NCBI GenBank assembly: GCA_003524335.1
Contig: DQHV01000205.1
Coordinates: 4,665-14,141, forward strand
Direction: 5' to 3'
Length of the DNA stretch: 9,477 nucleotides
From: Candidatus Aminicenantota bacterium
GTDB taxonomy: Bacteria > Acidobacteriota > Aminicenantia > Aminicenantales > UBA8522
The translations under genes and the position numbers were made by a program. The notes beneath the pieces are model-generated. The model was not told the origin of the DNA, ran no database searches, and was given only the letters and a program-made list of their open reading frames with translations. Below are positions 1 to 6,770 of this stretch, piece after piece (the first letter of the stretch is position 1; each line of letters opens with the position of its first letter).

Positions 1-590
1 ATCGGAAGCTTCACTCGAATCAGGGACCGAAGTTTAATCAGTGGTTCCGCATCCGAAGCTATGAGGCCGCGCTCGCGGCCGGCATCGGACACGTCGCGGG
101 CGCCTTCCTCAAGGGCCTTTATGACTGGCGCAAAGAAGAATTTCTTCTGTACGAGCTCGACCGGCATCTCCGAACGAGGACCGGAAAAGGATTCTCCATC
201 ATCGGTACCCCTCGCCTCAAGGGCCCATACTTGAAAACAGGGCTCGTGGCTCCCTACAGAGTCGCCGATGCGGACTACGAGCTGAATATTGCCCTGGATA
301 GGATTCTTTTTGACGGCCTGATATGGCTGCAGACGCGAGAAACGCCCGCCCTGAACAGGCGTCTGATCGACCGCTACGGCGCCGGCGTGGTCCTGACCCT
401 TGACTGTTCGACGGCCCCGGGCGGCTACAGCCAGCCATCCCAAAGGAGGGCCCAATTTCCCGTTTTTCGGCAGAACCTCAATGCGGCAGTGGCGGACCTT
501 GAGAACCAGGGCTACAGCGTGATCTTCAACTGGTCGGCCGAAACGCTCTCCAGCTTCCTCCGAAACCGCGGGCCTGATACCCATGGTTGA
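1..590 (+). CDS. ThiH/HydG-like radical SAM protein, C-terminal part (5' end outside the window)
   Basis: The frame is open from position 3 to the TGA at 588-590 and gives about 195 residues, with the start and the radical SAM CX3CX2C core lying before the window. What remains resembles the second half of ThiH/HydG-type tyrosine lyases: an AAGIGHV.GAFLKGLYDWR stretch (their AGI...GLxDWR segment), then a PRL element, then STAPGGYS followed by RRAQF (compare the SAGS.T.PGGY ... QF of the family), and an end resembling the VW.DW tail of ThiH. This region corresponds to the BATS domain. The CTAC-type C-terminal cysteines that bind the second cluster of HydG are absent; the only cysteine here precedes STAPGG. 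So it is closer to ThiH or a paralogue. No thiamine gene is visible nearby and the gene sits 21 bp before the CapK-type ligase, which suggests a role in the glycan locus. The family assignment is fairly firm; the substrate is unknown. Confidence 0.75.
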   Translation, partial: RKLHSNQGPKFNQWFRIRSYEAALAAGIGHVAGAFLKGLYDWRKEEFLLYELDRHLRTRTGKGFSIIGTPRLKGPYLKTGLVAPYRVADADYELNIALDRILFDGLIWLQTRETPALNRRLIDRYGAGVVLTLDCSTAPGGYSQPSQRRAQFPVFRQNLNAAVADLENQGYSVIFNWSAETLSSFLRNRGPDTHG

Positions 591-611
591 GGCCGGCCGC
601 GATCTTTTTGA

Positions 612-1916
612 ATGAGTATGACGTCCTGGACAGATGTTCTGACCCATTTTTGTTTGGCGGGCCTGTTGGCCAATCCTTGGAGAAGTCCTCGGGCGATCAG
701 AAAGCTCCAAGAAAAGAAGCTCATGAGACTGATTCCGCACGCCTATCGTCACGTCCCCTATTACCGCAGCCTCCTGGACTCCGCCCGCATCAAACCTCAA
801 GACATCCGGACTCTGGGAGACCTGGAGAATGTTCCCCTGACGACAAAGGCACAGCTCCGCGACCTGCCGGACGCAGAAAAGACGGCGCGCACGATCGACC
901 TTGTCCAGTGTCAGTCCTTTTCTACGAGCGGAGCCACAGGAATTCCACTCCGCTCCTTTTTTACCCGGCAGGATGCCCTTCTAAAGAATCTTGCCTGGAT
1001 CCGGAGCTTTACGCATTGCGGAGTGAATCCCTTCTCCCGAACGGCCGCTTTTGTGGGCCGAAGAGACGTCAAGACAAGGCGCTCCTGGTATGAATACCTG
1101 GGCCTTTGGAGGAGGCAGGAAATTTCCACCTGGGAGGGCCCCGAATCCTGGGTTCGGACGCTCCGTCAATGGCGGCCTCAGGTCTATCAGGGATACGTGA
1201 TGACCCTCAGGCTTCTGGCCGAGCACGTCCAGGAGAACGACCTGCGAGACATCCGGCCTCGTCAAGTTCTCAGCAGCTCAGCCCTGCTGGATTCGCCCAC
1301 CCGCCGATATCTGGAATCGCTGTGGGGTTGTTCCCTGATCGATTTCTACGGCTCCGATGAAGGCGGTTGCCTGGCGTGGGAGTGCCCTGCCTGCAAGGGC
1401 TATCACATCAGCTCGGATACGGTGATCCTGGAAATCCTCAATAACGGAAAGCGCGCTCGGCCCGGAGAGGACGGCGAGGTGGTCATCACCAACCTCCATT
1501 CCTGGGCCATGCCCTTCATCAGGTACAAACAGGACGATGTGGTTACGCGGTCTTGCCGAGAGCCGGTTTGCGGACGGCACTTTCCGCTGCTGGAAAAGAT
1601 CCAGGGCCGGCTGGATGATTTCATCGTACTGAAAAACGGGAAAAAACTGTCCCCCCACCTTTTTTATTATGCCGTGGATCCTGTCCCCGGGATCAGGCGA
1701 TGGAGAATGATCCAGGACTGCCGGCATAGACTCAAGGTCGAGATCGTCCCCACCGATTCCCTAAGCCCGACCTCGTTGAAAGCCATCGAACGAAATCTCC
1801 GGCAGGTCGTGAACAACGACTTGACGGTGGAGATCGTTGTGGTGGACGCCATCCACGTGGAAAGAGGAAAGAAATTCCGGGCTGTGAATTCAAAGTTTGG
1901 AGGTCCGGGCTCGTGA
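612..1916 (+). CDS. Phenylacetate-CoA ligase (PaaK)/CapK-family adenylate-forming enzyme
   Basis: A cytoplasmic enzyme of 434 residues, full length for the family. It should activate a carboxylic acid as an acyl-adenylate and pass it to CoA or another acceptor. The N-terminus has the family opening HAYRHVPYYRSLLD (43-56). The ATP loop is STSGATGIP (104-112). SSALLDSPTR (221-230) and DFYGSDEGG (244-252) match the acyl/Mg-binding region, RYKQDD (304-309) stands for the usual Y.tGD, and GRLDD (332-336) is the hinge. A lysine-rich tail, RGKKFRAV (418-425), should hold the catalytic lysine. Cysteines 258, 261, 315 and 320 lie where PaaK/CapK proteins often carry paired cysteines and could bind metal. 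CapK homologues are common in capsule and exosortase-linked loci, where they are thought to supply acyl groups. The ATG at 612 has no convincing Shine-Dalgarno; a second ATG lies at 618. The acid activated cannot be read from the sequence, and no acyl carrier protein is visible. Confidence 0.88.
   Translation: MSMTSWTDVLTHFCLAGLLANPWRSPRAIRKLQEKKLMRLIPHAYRHVPYYRSLLDSARIKPQDIRTLGDLENVPLTTKAQLRDLPDAEKTARTIDLVQCQSFSTSGATGIPLRSFFTRQDALLKNLAWIRSFTHCGVNPFSRTAAFVGRRDVKTRRSWYEYLGLWRRQEISTWEGPESWVRTLRQWRPQVYQGYVMTLRLLAEHVQENDLRDIRPRQVLSSSALLDSPTRRYLESLWGCSLIDFYGSDEGGCLAWECPACKGYHISSDTVILEILNNGKRARPGEDGEVVITNLHSWAMPFIRYKQDDVVTRSCREPVCGRHFPLLEKIQGRLDDFIVLKNGKKLSPHLFYYAVDPVPGIRRWRMIQDCRHRLKVEIVPTDSLSPTSLKAIERNLRQVVNNDLTVEIVVVDAIHVERGKKFRAVNSKFGGPGS
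1899..1903 (+). promoter_or_regulatory. Ribosome binding site GGAGG for the GTG start at 1913
   Basis: GGAGG ends 9 bases before the GTG at 1913, inside the end of the ligase gene. It favours this GTG, which overlaps the ligase TGA as GTGA, over the later ATG at 1931. Confidence 0.6.
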
Positions 1917-3016
1917 GCGGCAGGCTCCGGATGGCCGGCCTTCTTCCCGTGTTGAAAAACACTCTGGCCTACAATTGCCTTGAACCCCTGAAACAGAAAC
2001 CCGCCCGGCCTCGGTCGCTCTGCCTTTATGTGACCTATCGGTGCAACATGAGGTGCCGGATCTGCGGCATCTGGCGGAAGGAGCCTCTCCAGCCTTCCGA
2101 GGAGCTGACCTCAGAAGAGCTCCTTCGCCTGCTCGCCGACCCTCTTTTTGCCAATCTCGAGTTCATCAACATCAACGGCGGAGAGCCGAACCTCAGGACT
2201 GACCTTCCGGACATCATGCACGGATTGATCCGGCAGTTCCCTTCCCTCAAACGCCTGAGCCTGAATACCAACGGCCTTCCGCCCGACCGAGTGGTCAAAA
2301 ACGTCGACCTGACTTCGCGACTCTGCGAATTGGCAGGCATTCACTTCTCCGCATCGGTTTCCGTACACGGCCTAGGAGCAGAATTCGACAAGATCGCGGG
2401 GATAGAAGACGCTTTTCCGCGGGTGAAGACCACACTGGCCGGGCTGAAAGAGGTCCAACGCCTCCATCCCTTTTTTCTTTCGGCCAATTGTGTCATCTGC
2501 AGCCTGAACCTTGATCAACTGGACGCTCTTCGGGCCTGGGGTCACGCGGAAGGAATCCCCGTCAATTTCGCCCTGGGCGAGGTCCGGCCCCGCTTTCTCA
2601 ATGAAGCGATGGCCGCGGATATCCTGATTCCGCAAGACGGCCGGAAAAAAGTGGTCAGATTTCTGAGGACGCTGGCACTGGCGAAAAAGGAATATCTCCA
2701 GCATGCCTTTCGCTATGCGTCCCTGGCCGAGATGCTCGAGTTCGAGAAAAAGCGAACCATGGCCTGTCACTACGCCCTGGGGGGAGTGGTCTTGGGGTCG
2801 AGGGGAGAGCTGTTTTATTGCAAGAACAGCCTGTCCATCGGGAATGCGCGGAAGAACTCTGCCCTCGATATCTATTATGACACCCACAACCTCAAATTTA
2901 GGCAGGAAGAAATTATTGGAAAAACATGCGGAACGTGTCCTCCGTATTCCTTTAACCAGATCGAGATTGAAAAAGAGATCTTCAGAGTCCTCGCCTATTT
3001 GCTGTTCTCATCCTGA
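1913..3016 (+). CDS. Radical SAM protein with C-terminal twitch-type cysteine motif
   Basis: A 367-residue protein. The SAM-cleaving [4Fe-4S] site is CNMRCRIC (C44, C48, C51) after the strand LCLYVTYR, followed by the SAM-binding NGGEP (88-92) and a LSLNTNG element (115-121). The C-terminal part has C285-X12-G298-X4-C303 and then C339-X2-C342. The first part fits the SPASM/twitch signature CX9-15GX4C, and with only four cysteines it should bind one auxiliary cluster (twitch) rather than two (full SPASM). Such proteins modify peptides, sugars or cofactors by radical chemistry; the substrate here is unknown. The gene is translationally coupled to the ligase by a GTGA overlap with a good GGAGG. 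No small Cys- or core-peptide gene of the RiPP type is visible beside it, so I favour a sugar or lipid-linked glycan substrate, but this is inference. Confidence 0.88.
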   Translation: MSGRLRMAGLLPVLKNTLAYNCLEPLKQKPARPRSLCLYVTYRCNMRCRICGIWRKEPLQPSEELTSEELLRLLADPLFANLEFININGGEPNLRTDLPDIMHGLIRQFPSLKRLSLNTNGLPPDRVVKNVDLTSRLCELAGIHFSASVSVHGLGAEFDKIAGIEDAFPRVKTTLAGLKEVQRLHPFFLSANCVICSLNLDQLDALRAWGHAEGIPVNFALGEVRPRFLNEAMAADILIPQDGRKKVVRFLRTLALAKKEYLQHAFRYASLAEMLEFEKKRTMACHYALGGVVLGSRGELFYCKNSLSIGNARKNSALDIYYDTHNLKFRQEEIIGKTCGTCPPYSFNQIEIEKEIFRVLAYLLFSS

Positions 3017-3122
3017 GAAAAGCCGCGCGCCCGGCCAGGACGCGCAAATAACGAAAATAATAGGTCGGCAAGGGGTCGATCCGGGAACGAACCGCAAAAA
3101 AACTCAGGTACCCCGCAATACG

Positions 3123-3147
3123 CCCTCCCGTTGGACAACGGGCAGGG
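3123..3147 (+). other. Strong intergenic hairpin without a U-tract
   Basis: CCCT-CCCGTT (3123-3132) pairs with AACGGG (3137-3142) and AGGG (3144-3147) around a GGAC loop, giving a ten-pair stem with one bulged C at 3143. No T-run follows on either strand, so it does not look like a simple intrinsic terminator. It lies between the first radical SAM gene and the putative promoter at 3170, where it could mark a transcript end, an RNA-processing site or an mRNA stabiliser. A second, weaker stem (GCGCG 3025-3029 with CGCGC 3041-3045, 11-base loop) sits just after the stop at 3016. Confidence 0.5.
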
Positions 3148-3169
3148 AATCGTCCTCCAGGTCTTCCGT

Positions 3170-3197
3170 TTGGCAAGAAAATTGACTAAGATAGGAT
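3170..3197 (+). promoter_or_regulatory. Candidate sigma70-type promoter before the pyruvyl transferase gene
   Basis: TTGGCA (3170-3175) and TAGGAT (3192-3197), separated by 16 bases, match the -35 and -10 consensus at 5 of 6 and 4 of 6 positions. The local sequence is AT-richer than its surroundings, and it lies in the only sizeable gap of the + strand gene series, just upstream of a strong ribosome binding site. An overlapping TTGACT (3182-3187) is another possible -35, but its best partner is only 14 bases away. Pattern-based only; promoters of the host lineage are unknown. Confidence 0.35.
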
Positions 3198-3206
3198 TCA
3201 GTATCC

Positions 3207-3211
3207 GGAGG
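3207..3211 (+). promoter_or_regulatory. Strong Shine-Dalgarno GGAGG for the leader ORF
   Basis: GGAGG lies 6 bases before the ATG at 3218, an ideal spacing. It points to the 24-codon leader frame rather than to the frame of the downstream gene, whose own starts at 3241 and 3289 have weaker or no such site. Confidence 0.55.
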
Positions 3212-3217
3212 ATTCGC

Positions 3218-3292
3218 ATGGCGGGAGTTAGAAGAAGTTCATGGCCGCCTGTATTCTTTGTGGATCATCTTGTAGTCCTCCAAGACCGATGA
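3218..3292 (+). CDS. Possible leader ORF (24 residues) coupled to the pyruvyl transferase gene
   Basis: ATG at 3218, preceded by a well-placed GGAGG, opens 24 codons ending in TGA at 3290-3292. This stop overlaps the ATG at 3289 of the next gene as ATGA, the classic arrangement for translational coupling. The peptide starts MAGVRRSSWPPVFFVDHL and matches no family I recognise. It has no run of a single amino acid that would mark an attenuator leader. It could be an upstream ORF whose translation delivers ribosomes to the transferase start. Alternatively it is the true N-terminus of that gene, separated by a sequencing or real frameshift; against this, the downstream frame already has a complete-looking family N-terminus. 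It could also be chance. Confidence 0.35.
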   Translation: MAGVRRSSWPPVFFVDHLVVLQDR

Positions 3293-4560
3293 ACATGCTA
3301 TCGAACGTCCTCTTCCTAAACACCCATTCGGCGCTCAACGCGGGGGATGCGGGCATCGTGTTGGCCCAAGTCCGGTTTTTTCGGCAGAGGTTTCCCGGAA
3401 TCCGTATTTCCATTACCTCCAGAACCCCGCGGCTTGATGAGCCCTTCTATGCGCCTTGGGGCATCCGGGTCCTGTCGCCGCTCGTACCCGTCCCCAGCCT
3501 TTATTCCGGCCCGATTAATAAAATCTGGAATGTTCTCAAAGAAGGCGCGTCCGTTTCGGCCAAGGCCAGGCTCATCACGGAAATCCAGAAGAGCGAACTC
3601 GTCGTCGCCAGCGGCGGCGGGTATTTTTACTCGCACCACGGCCGCATCCCGGGACCCATGTTTTTTCAAAACTACCTGCCACTGAAACTGGCGTCTTTCT
3701 TCGGCAAGCCCGTCATGTTCTTTCCCCAGTCCTTCGGCCCCATGCATAACCCTGTCGCTTCCCGGCTTGTGAAAGACCTCCTTAGAGGGCCCAACATCGT
3801 AAAAATATTTGTCCGGGAGAACATCTCGGCAGAGTATCTCCGGAGGCTCTTGGCCCTGGAGAACAGCCTGGGCAAGATTGTTCCGTGTCCGGATTTTGCC
3901 TTCTTGCTGGACCATGTCCACTCGCGCGGCGGGGAGATCCGGATGCCGACCCTGCCAAGGCCGGTCGTGGCCGTCACCTTGAGGACATGGGATTTTCCGG
4001 GAGCCGGGACGGCCAAAGAAAAAAAGGAGAGGCAGAGACAGTACTTCTCCTTTTTTGAGGATATCAGCCGGAGGATTATCGCCGATTGGGGAGGTTCGGT
4101 CCTCATCCTTCCGCAGGTTAGGGGTCCCGGCCTTTACGAAGACGACCGGATCATTTCCCGAGCGCTGGAGGAGAAACTCCGGGCTCGCAGTCCACGCGGA
4201 CGCGTCCATTATCTCGACCTCCCGGACTACGTATCTCCTTCGGCCCTGGTGCAACTACTCTCCCAGGTAAATCTTTTGATCGCCACCCGGTTTCATTCGG
4301 CGATCTACGCTCTCTTGGCAGGGCGTCCGGTCCTTGTCCTGGCCTATCAGCCGAAGAGCTCGGGGATGATGGACAGCTTGGGACTCGGCCGGTACTGTCT
4401 GGGAATCACGGATGTCGATGCGCAGCAGGCCTTGCGATTGGCCCAGGAAGTCCTTGAGCACCCTGCCCCGCTTCGACGGAAAATTGAAGACCGGGTGGCC
4501 GGGGCCCGGCGGGCCATCGTATCGAACGTCGGAAAGAGCCTCGAGGAATGGCTGGCCTAG
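3289..4560 (+). CDS. Polysaccharide pyruvyl transferase family protein
   Basis: A 423-residue protein (439 if the upstream in-frame ATG at 3241 is used). It matches the PF04230 family (CsaB, WcaK, AmsJ), which adds ketal pyruvate from PEP to sugars of surface glycans; some members do other glycan work. The N-terminus VLFLNTHSALNAGDAG (7-22) carries the family NxGD element right after a start-like methionine, which is why I prefer 3289. Then come VVASGGGYFYS (105-115), PVMFFPQSFGP (141-151), the FVRE segment (174-177), CPDFAFLLD (200-208), VLILPQV (271-277) and the signature IATRFHSAIYALLAGRPVLVL (331-351, with RFHS at 334-337). Two Rossmann-like halves are implied. The start has no strong ribosome binding site of its own but overlaps the stop of the leader ORF as ATGA. 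The next gene follows after 7 bases. Family call firm; actual donor and acceptor not determinable. Confidence 0.88.
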   Translation: MNMLSNVLFLNTHSALNAGDAGIVLAQVRFFRQRFPGIRISITSRTPRLDEPFYAPWGIRVLSPLVPVPSLYSGPINKIWNVLKEGASVSAKARLITEIQKSELVVASGGGYFYSHHGRIPGPMFFQNYLPLKLASFFGKPVMFFPQSFGPMHNPVASRLVKDLLRGPNIVKIFVRENISAEYLRRLLALENSLGKIVPCPDFAFLLDHVHSRGGEIRMPTLPRPVVAVTLRTWDFPGAGTAKEKKERQRQYFSFFEDISRRIIADWGGSVLILPQVRGPGLYEDDRIISRALEEKLRARSPRGRVHYLDLPDYVSPSALVQLLSQVNLLIATRFHSAIYALLAGRPVLVLAYQPKSSGMMDSLGLGRYCLGITDVDAQQALRLAQEVLEHPAPLRRKIEDRVAGARRAIVSNVGKSLEEWLA

Positions 4561-4567
4561 AGCGCCG

Positions 4568-5794
4568 ATGAAGGTCCTTCTGGTCAACAAGTATTTCTTC
4601 CTCAAGGGCGGTGCCGAAGCCGTTTTTTTTGAAACGGCCCGAGTCCTGAAGGCCAAAGGGCACAGCCTGTGCTTTTTTTCCATGCACCATCCTCAGAACT
4701 TCCCGTCGTCCCATTCCCGCTACTTTGTTTCCCAGGTGGACTTCATCGGCTCCCCCTCCTGGCCGCACCAGCTCAAGGCCGCGGGGAGGATTCTTTATTC
4801 CCTGGAAGCGGGGAGACGGCTCTCTGCTTTGATTCGGTCCGAGAAGCCCGACCTCGCCCACCTCCACAACATCCATCATCAGATTTCCCCTTCCATACTG
4901 CCCGTTCTCAAGAAGAACAAAGTTCCTGTTGTGATGACGCTGCATGACTACAAACTCCTCTGCCCGGTCTACACATTTTACAGCCAGGGCGCCGTCTGTG
5001 AGAGATGCGCCGGCGGCCGCTATTTCCACTGCCTGCTCCACAAGTGCTCGAAAGACTCCTACCTGAAAAGCGCCTGGAATACGCTGGAGATGTCCCTCCA
5101 CAATACGCTTCTGGACCTCTACGGCGCGGTTGATGTGTTTATTTGCCCCAGCCGTTTTCTGCAACAAAAAATGACACGCCAGGTTGAGGCGAGCCGTCTC
5201 GTCTATCTTCCTAATTTCATATCCCTGTCTGCCCCTCCTCGCAACCCTCTCCAGCCTGATAAAAATATCGTCTACTGCGGACGGCTCTCCAAGGAGAAGG
5301 GCCTGAGGACTCTGCTGAGAGCCCTCCGGGGTTTGGACGCCCGCTGCCAGGTCATCGGCCAGGGGCCGGACCAGCCCTATCTTGAAGAATTCGCACGAAG
5401 GAATGCACTGCACAATGTCACTTTCCTGGGCCACAAGCCCCCGGAGGAAGTGAAAGCGCATATCCGAGACGCTCTCTTCACGGTCCTGCCCTCCGAGTGG
5501 TATGAAAACCATTCCCGGGCCGTGGTCGAATCTTTTTCGCTGGGAAGAGCCGTCGTGGCTTCAAGGATCGGAAGCATCCCGGAGCTTGTCAAGGACGGGG
5601 AAACGGGGTTGACCTTTTCCCCGGGAAACGCGGAGGACCTCAGGGCCAAGATGCTGGAGCTCATGAGGAGGCCGGGGAGGGCTCTCGAGATGGGCGTCAA
5701 CGCGAGGCGTTTTGTCCAGGAGCAACTGGAGGCAGAAGTATTGTACCCGGCCCTGATGAACATCTATGGGCAAGCCCTGGAAATGGACCGTTGA
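4568..5794 (+). CDS. Glycosyltransferase family 4 (GT4), cysteine-bearing type
   Basis: A 408-residue GT-B retaining glycosyltransferase that would move a sugar from a nucleotide donor to a lipid-linked acceptor at the inner face of the membrane. The start MKVLLVNKYFFLKGGAE (1-17) has the glycine-rich acceptor-side loop. HLHNIHH (99-105) and TLHDY (124-128) follow, then the linker and C-terminal domain: YCGRLSKEKG (236-245), VIGQGP (262-267), and the donor-binding EX7E of family 4 (E313-E321 in ENHSRAVVE), followed by GSIPELV (335-341) and DGETGL (343-348). Cysteines at 132, 144, 147, 155 and 160 follow the HDY element in a CX11CX2CX7CX4C pattern, seen in a subset of GT4 proteins. An in-frame upstream extension to 4412 lies inside the previous gene and lacks family sequence, so ATG 4568 is chosen; its ribosome binding site is weak. 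The sugar transferred is unknown. Confidence 0.9.
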   Translation: MKVLLVNKYFFLKGGAEAVFFETARVLKAKGHSLCFFSMHHPQNFPSSHSRYFVSQVDFIGSPSWPHQLKAAGRILYSLEAGRRLSALIRSEKPDLAHLHNIHHQISPSILPVLKKNKVPVVMTLHDYKLLCPVYTFYSQGAVCERCAGGRYFHCLLHKCSKDSYLKSAWNTLEMSLHNTLLDLYGAVDVFICPSRFLQQKMTRQVEASRLVYLPNFISLSAPPRNPLQPDKNIVYCGRLSKEKGLRTLLRALRGLDARCQVIGQGPDQPYLEEFARRNALHNVTFLGHKPPEEVKAHIRDALFTVLPSEWYENHSRAVVESFSLGRAVVASRIGSIPELVKDGETGLTFSPGNAEDLRAKMLELMRRPGRALEMGVNARRFVQEQLEAEVLYPALMNIYGQALEMDR

Positions 5795-6770
5795 TATGGA
5801 AGCGGCCGTCATCACTACCTACCGATGCATCCAGAAATGCGCGATGTGCCGGACCTGGAAATTCCCGACAACGGAGGAGGAAGAGTTTCGGCCTTCCCTC
5901 CTGGAAAAGTTGCCTCGGCTTTCTTTCTGCAACATTACGGGAGGCGAGCCGTTCCTCCGGGAGGACTTGAGCGATATCGTGGCCATCCTGAAACGCAAGG
6001 CGAAGAGGATCGTGATCTCCACAAACGGATATCTCACCGAAAAAATCCTCCGGCTGGCCGGCGAGCACAGGGACGTAGGAATCCGCGTCAGCCTGGAAGG
6101 TCTTGCGGCGGTCAACGACAAGCTGAGGGGAATGTCCGGCAGCTTTGACCGGGGCCTCCAGACCGTGCAGGAGCTCAAAAGAATGAAAATGAAGGACATC
6201 GGCTTCGCCATGACGGTCTCGGACACAAACCCCGGAGACCTGCTCGATCTTTTTCATCTTGCCCAGGGACTGGGCGTCGAATTGGCCACGGCCGTCGTCC
6301 ACAATTCCTTTTATTTTCATACCTCGGACAACGAGCTGAAAAATAAAGAGGAAATCCTGAGGAACTTTCAGCAACTCGTCCGTGAATTGCTTCGGTCGGG
6401 CAAAATAAAGAACTGGTACAGGGCCTATTTCAATTTTGGGCTGATGGAATACGTCCAAGGGCATCCCAGGCTTCTCCCGTGCCCCGCAGGCACGGACGTT
6501 TTTTTCCTGGATCCCTGGGGGGAAGTCTACCCCTGCAATGGGCTGGAAAAGCGGTTCTGGCTGGAAAGCCTGGGGAATCTCCATCGCCAGACCTTTCAGC
6601 AGATCTGGCATTCCCGGAGAGCCGAGGACATCAGGGCAAAAGCCAACCGTTGTCCGAAGAACTGCTGGATGATAGGGACAGCTTCTCCGGCCATGAAGAG
6701 GAATATCTGGAGACCGACGCTGTGGATTCTTCAAAATAAGATTTTTCCTCACCAACAACACACGCCATGA
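5766..6770 (+). CDS. Second radical SAM protein with twitch-type C-terminus
   Basis: A 334-residue protein. CIQKCAMC (C21, C25, C28) is the SAM-cluster motif after the strand MEAAVITTYR. ITGGEPFLRED (57-67) binds SAM, VISTNGYL (83-90) and RVSLEG (107-112) are the next core strands. The C-terminus has C239-X12-G252-X4-C257 followed by C296-X3-C300, a twitch-like set for one auxiliary cluster; the X3 spacing of the last pair is unusual, X2 being typical. The first radical SAM gene (1913-3016) has the same CX12GX4C spacing, so the two may share an origin, but they are not close copies. The ATG at 5766 overlaps the preceding glycosyltransferase by 29 bases and keeps the whole first strand; the in-frame ATG at 5796, one base after that stop, would remove ten residues. 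Neither has a clear ribosome binding site. Its place between two glycosyltransferase genes suggests a sugar or glycan-linked substrate. Confidence 0.87.
   Translation: MGKPWKWTVDMEAAVITTYRCIQKCAMCRTWKFPTTEEEEFRPSLLEKLPRLSFCNITGGEPFLREDLSDIVAILKRKAKRIVISTNGYLTEKILRLAGEHRDVGIRVSLEGLAAVNDKLRGMSGSFDRGLQTVQELKRMKMKDIGFAMTVSDTNPGDLLDLFHLAQGLGVELATAVVHNSFYFHTSDNELKNKEEILRNFQQLVRELLRSGKIKNWYRAYFNFGLMEYVQGHPRLLPCPAGTDVFFLDPWGEVYPCNGLEKRFWLESLGNLHRQTFQQIWHSRRAEDIRAKANRCPKNCWMIGTASPAMKRNIWRPTLWILQNKIFPHQQHTP

Noticed and set aside
3075..3105. A stretch whose reverse complement contains GGTTCG, reminiscent of a tRNA T-arm.
   Set aside because: The flanks do not pair into a T-stem and no acceptor, D or anticodon arm can be built around it.
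3241..3288. Upstream start for the pyruvyl transferase gene giving 16 extra residues rich in Cys, Ser and Pro.
   Set aside because: The family N-terminal strand and NxGD motif begin just after 3289, and that ATG overlaps the leader ORF stop. The earlier start has only a weak GAAG-type site. It remains possible.
1913..3292. RiPP precursor gene next to the radical SAM genes (the leader ORF at 3218 was considered).
   Set aside because: The short peptide has no cysteine, no leader/core boundary and no repeated core, and neither a RiPP recognition (PqqD-like) protein nor an ABC exporter is present. The context is glycan synthesis.
4412..4567. In-frame upstream extension of the first GT4 gene inside the pyruvyl transferase gene.
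   Set aside because: It overlaps a well-supported coding frame and adds 52 residues that do not look like GT4; the family N-terminus begins at 4568.
4406..5512. Long - strand open frame (368 codons) opposite the first GT4 gene, and a similar one at 5697-6761.
   Set aside because: Both are antisense shadows of genes with clear family motifs on the + strand, and their translations show no recognisable domain.
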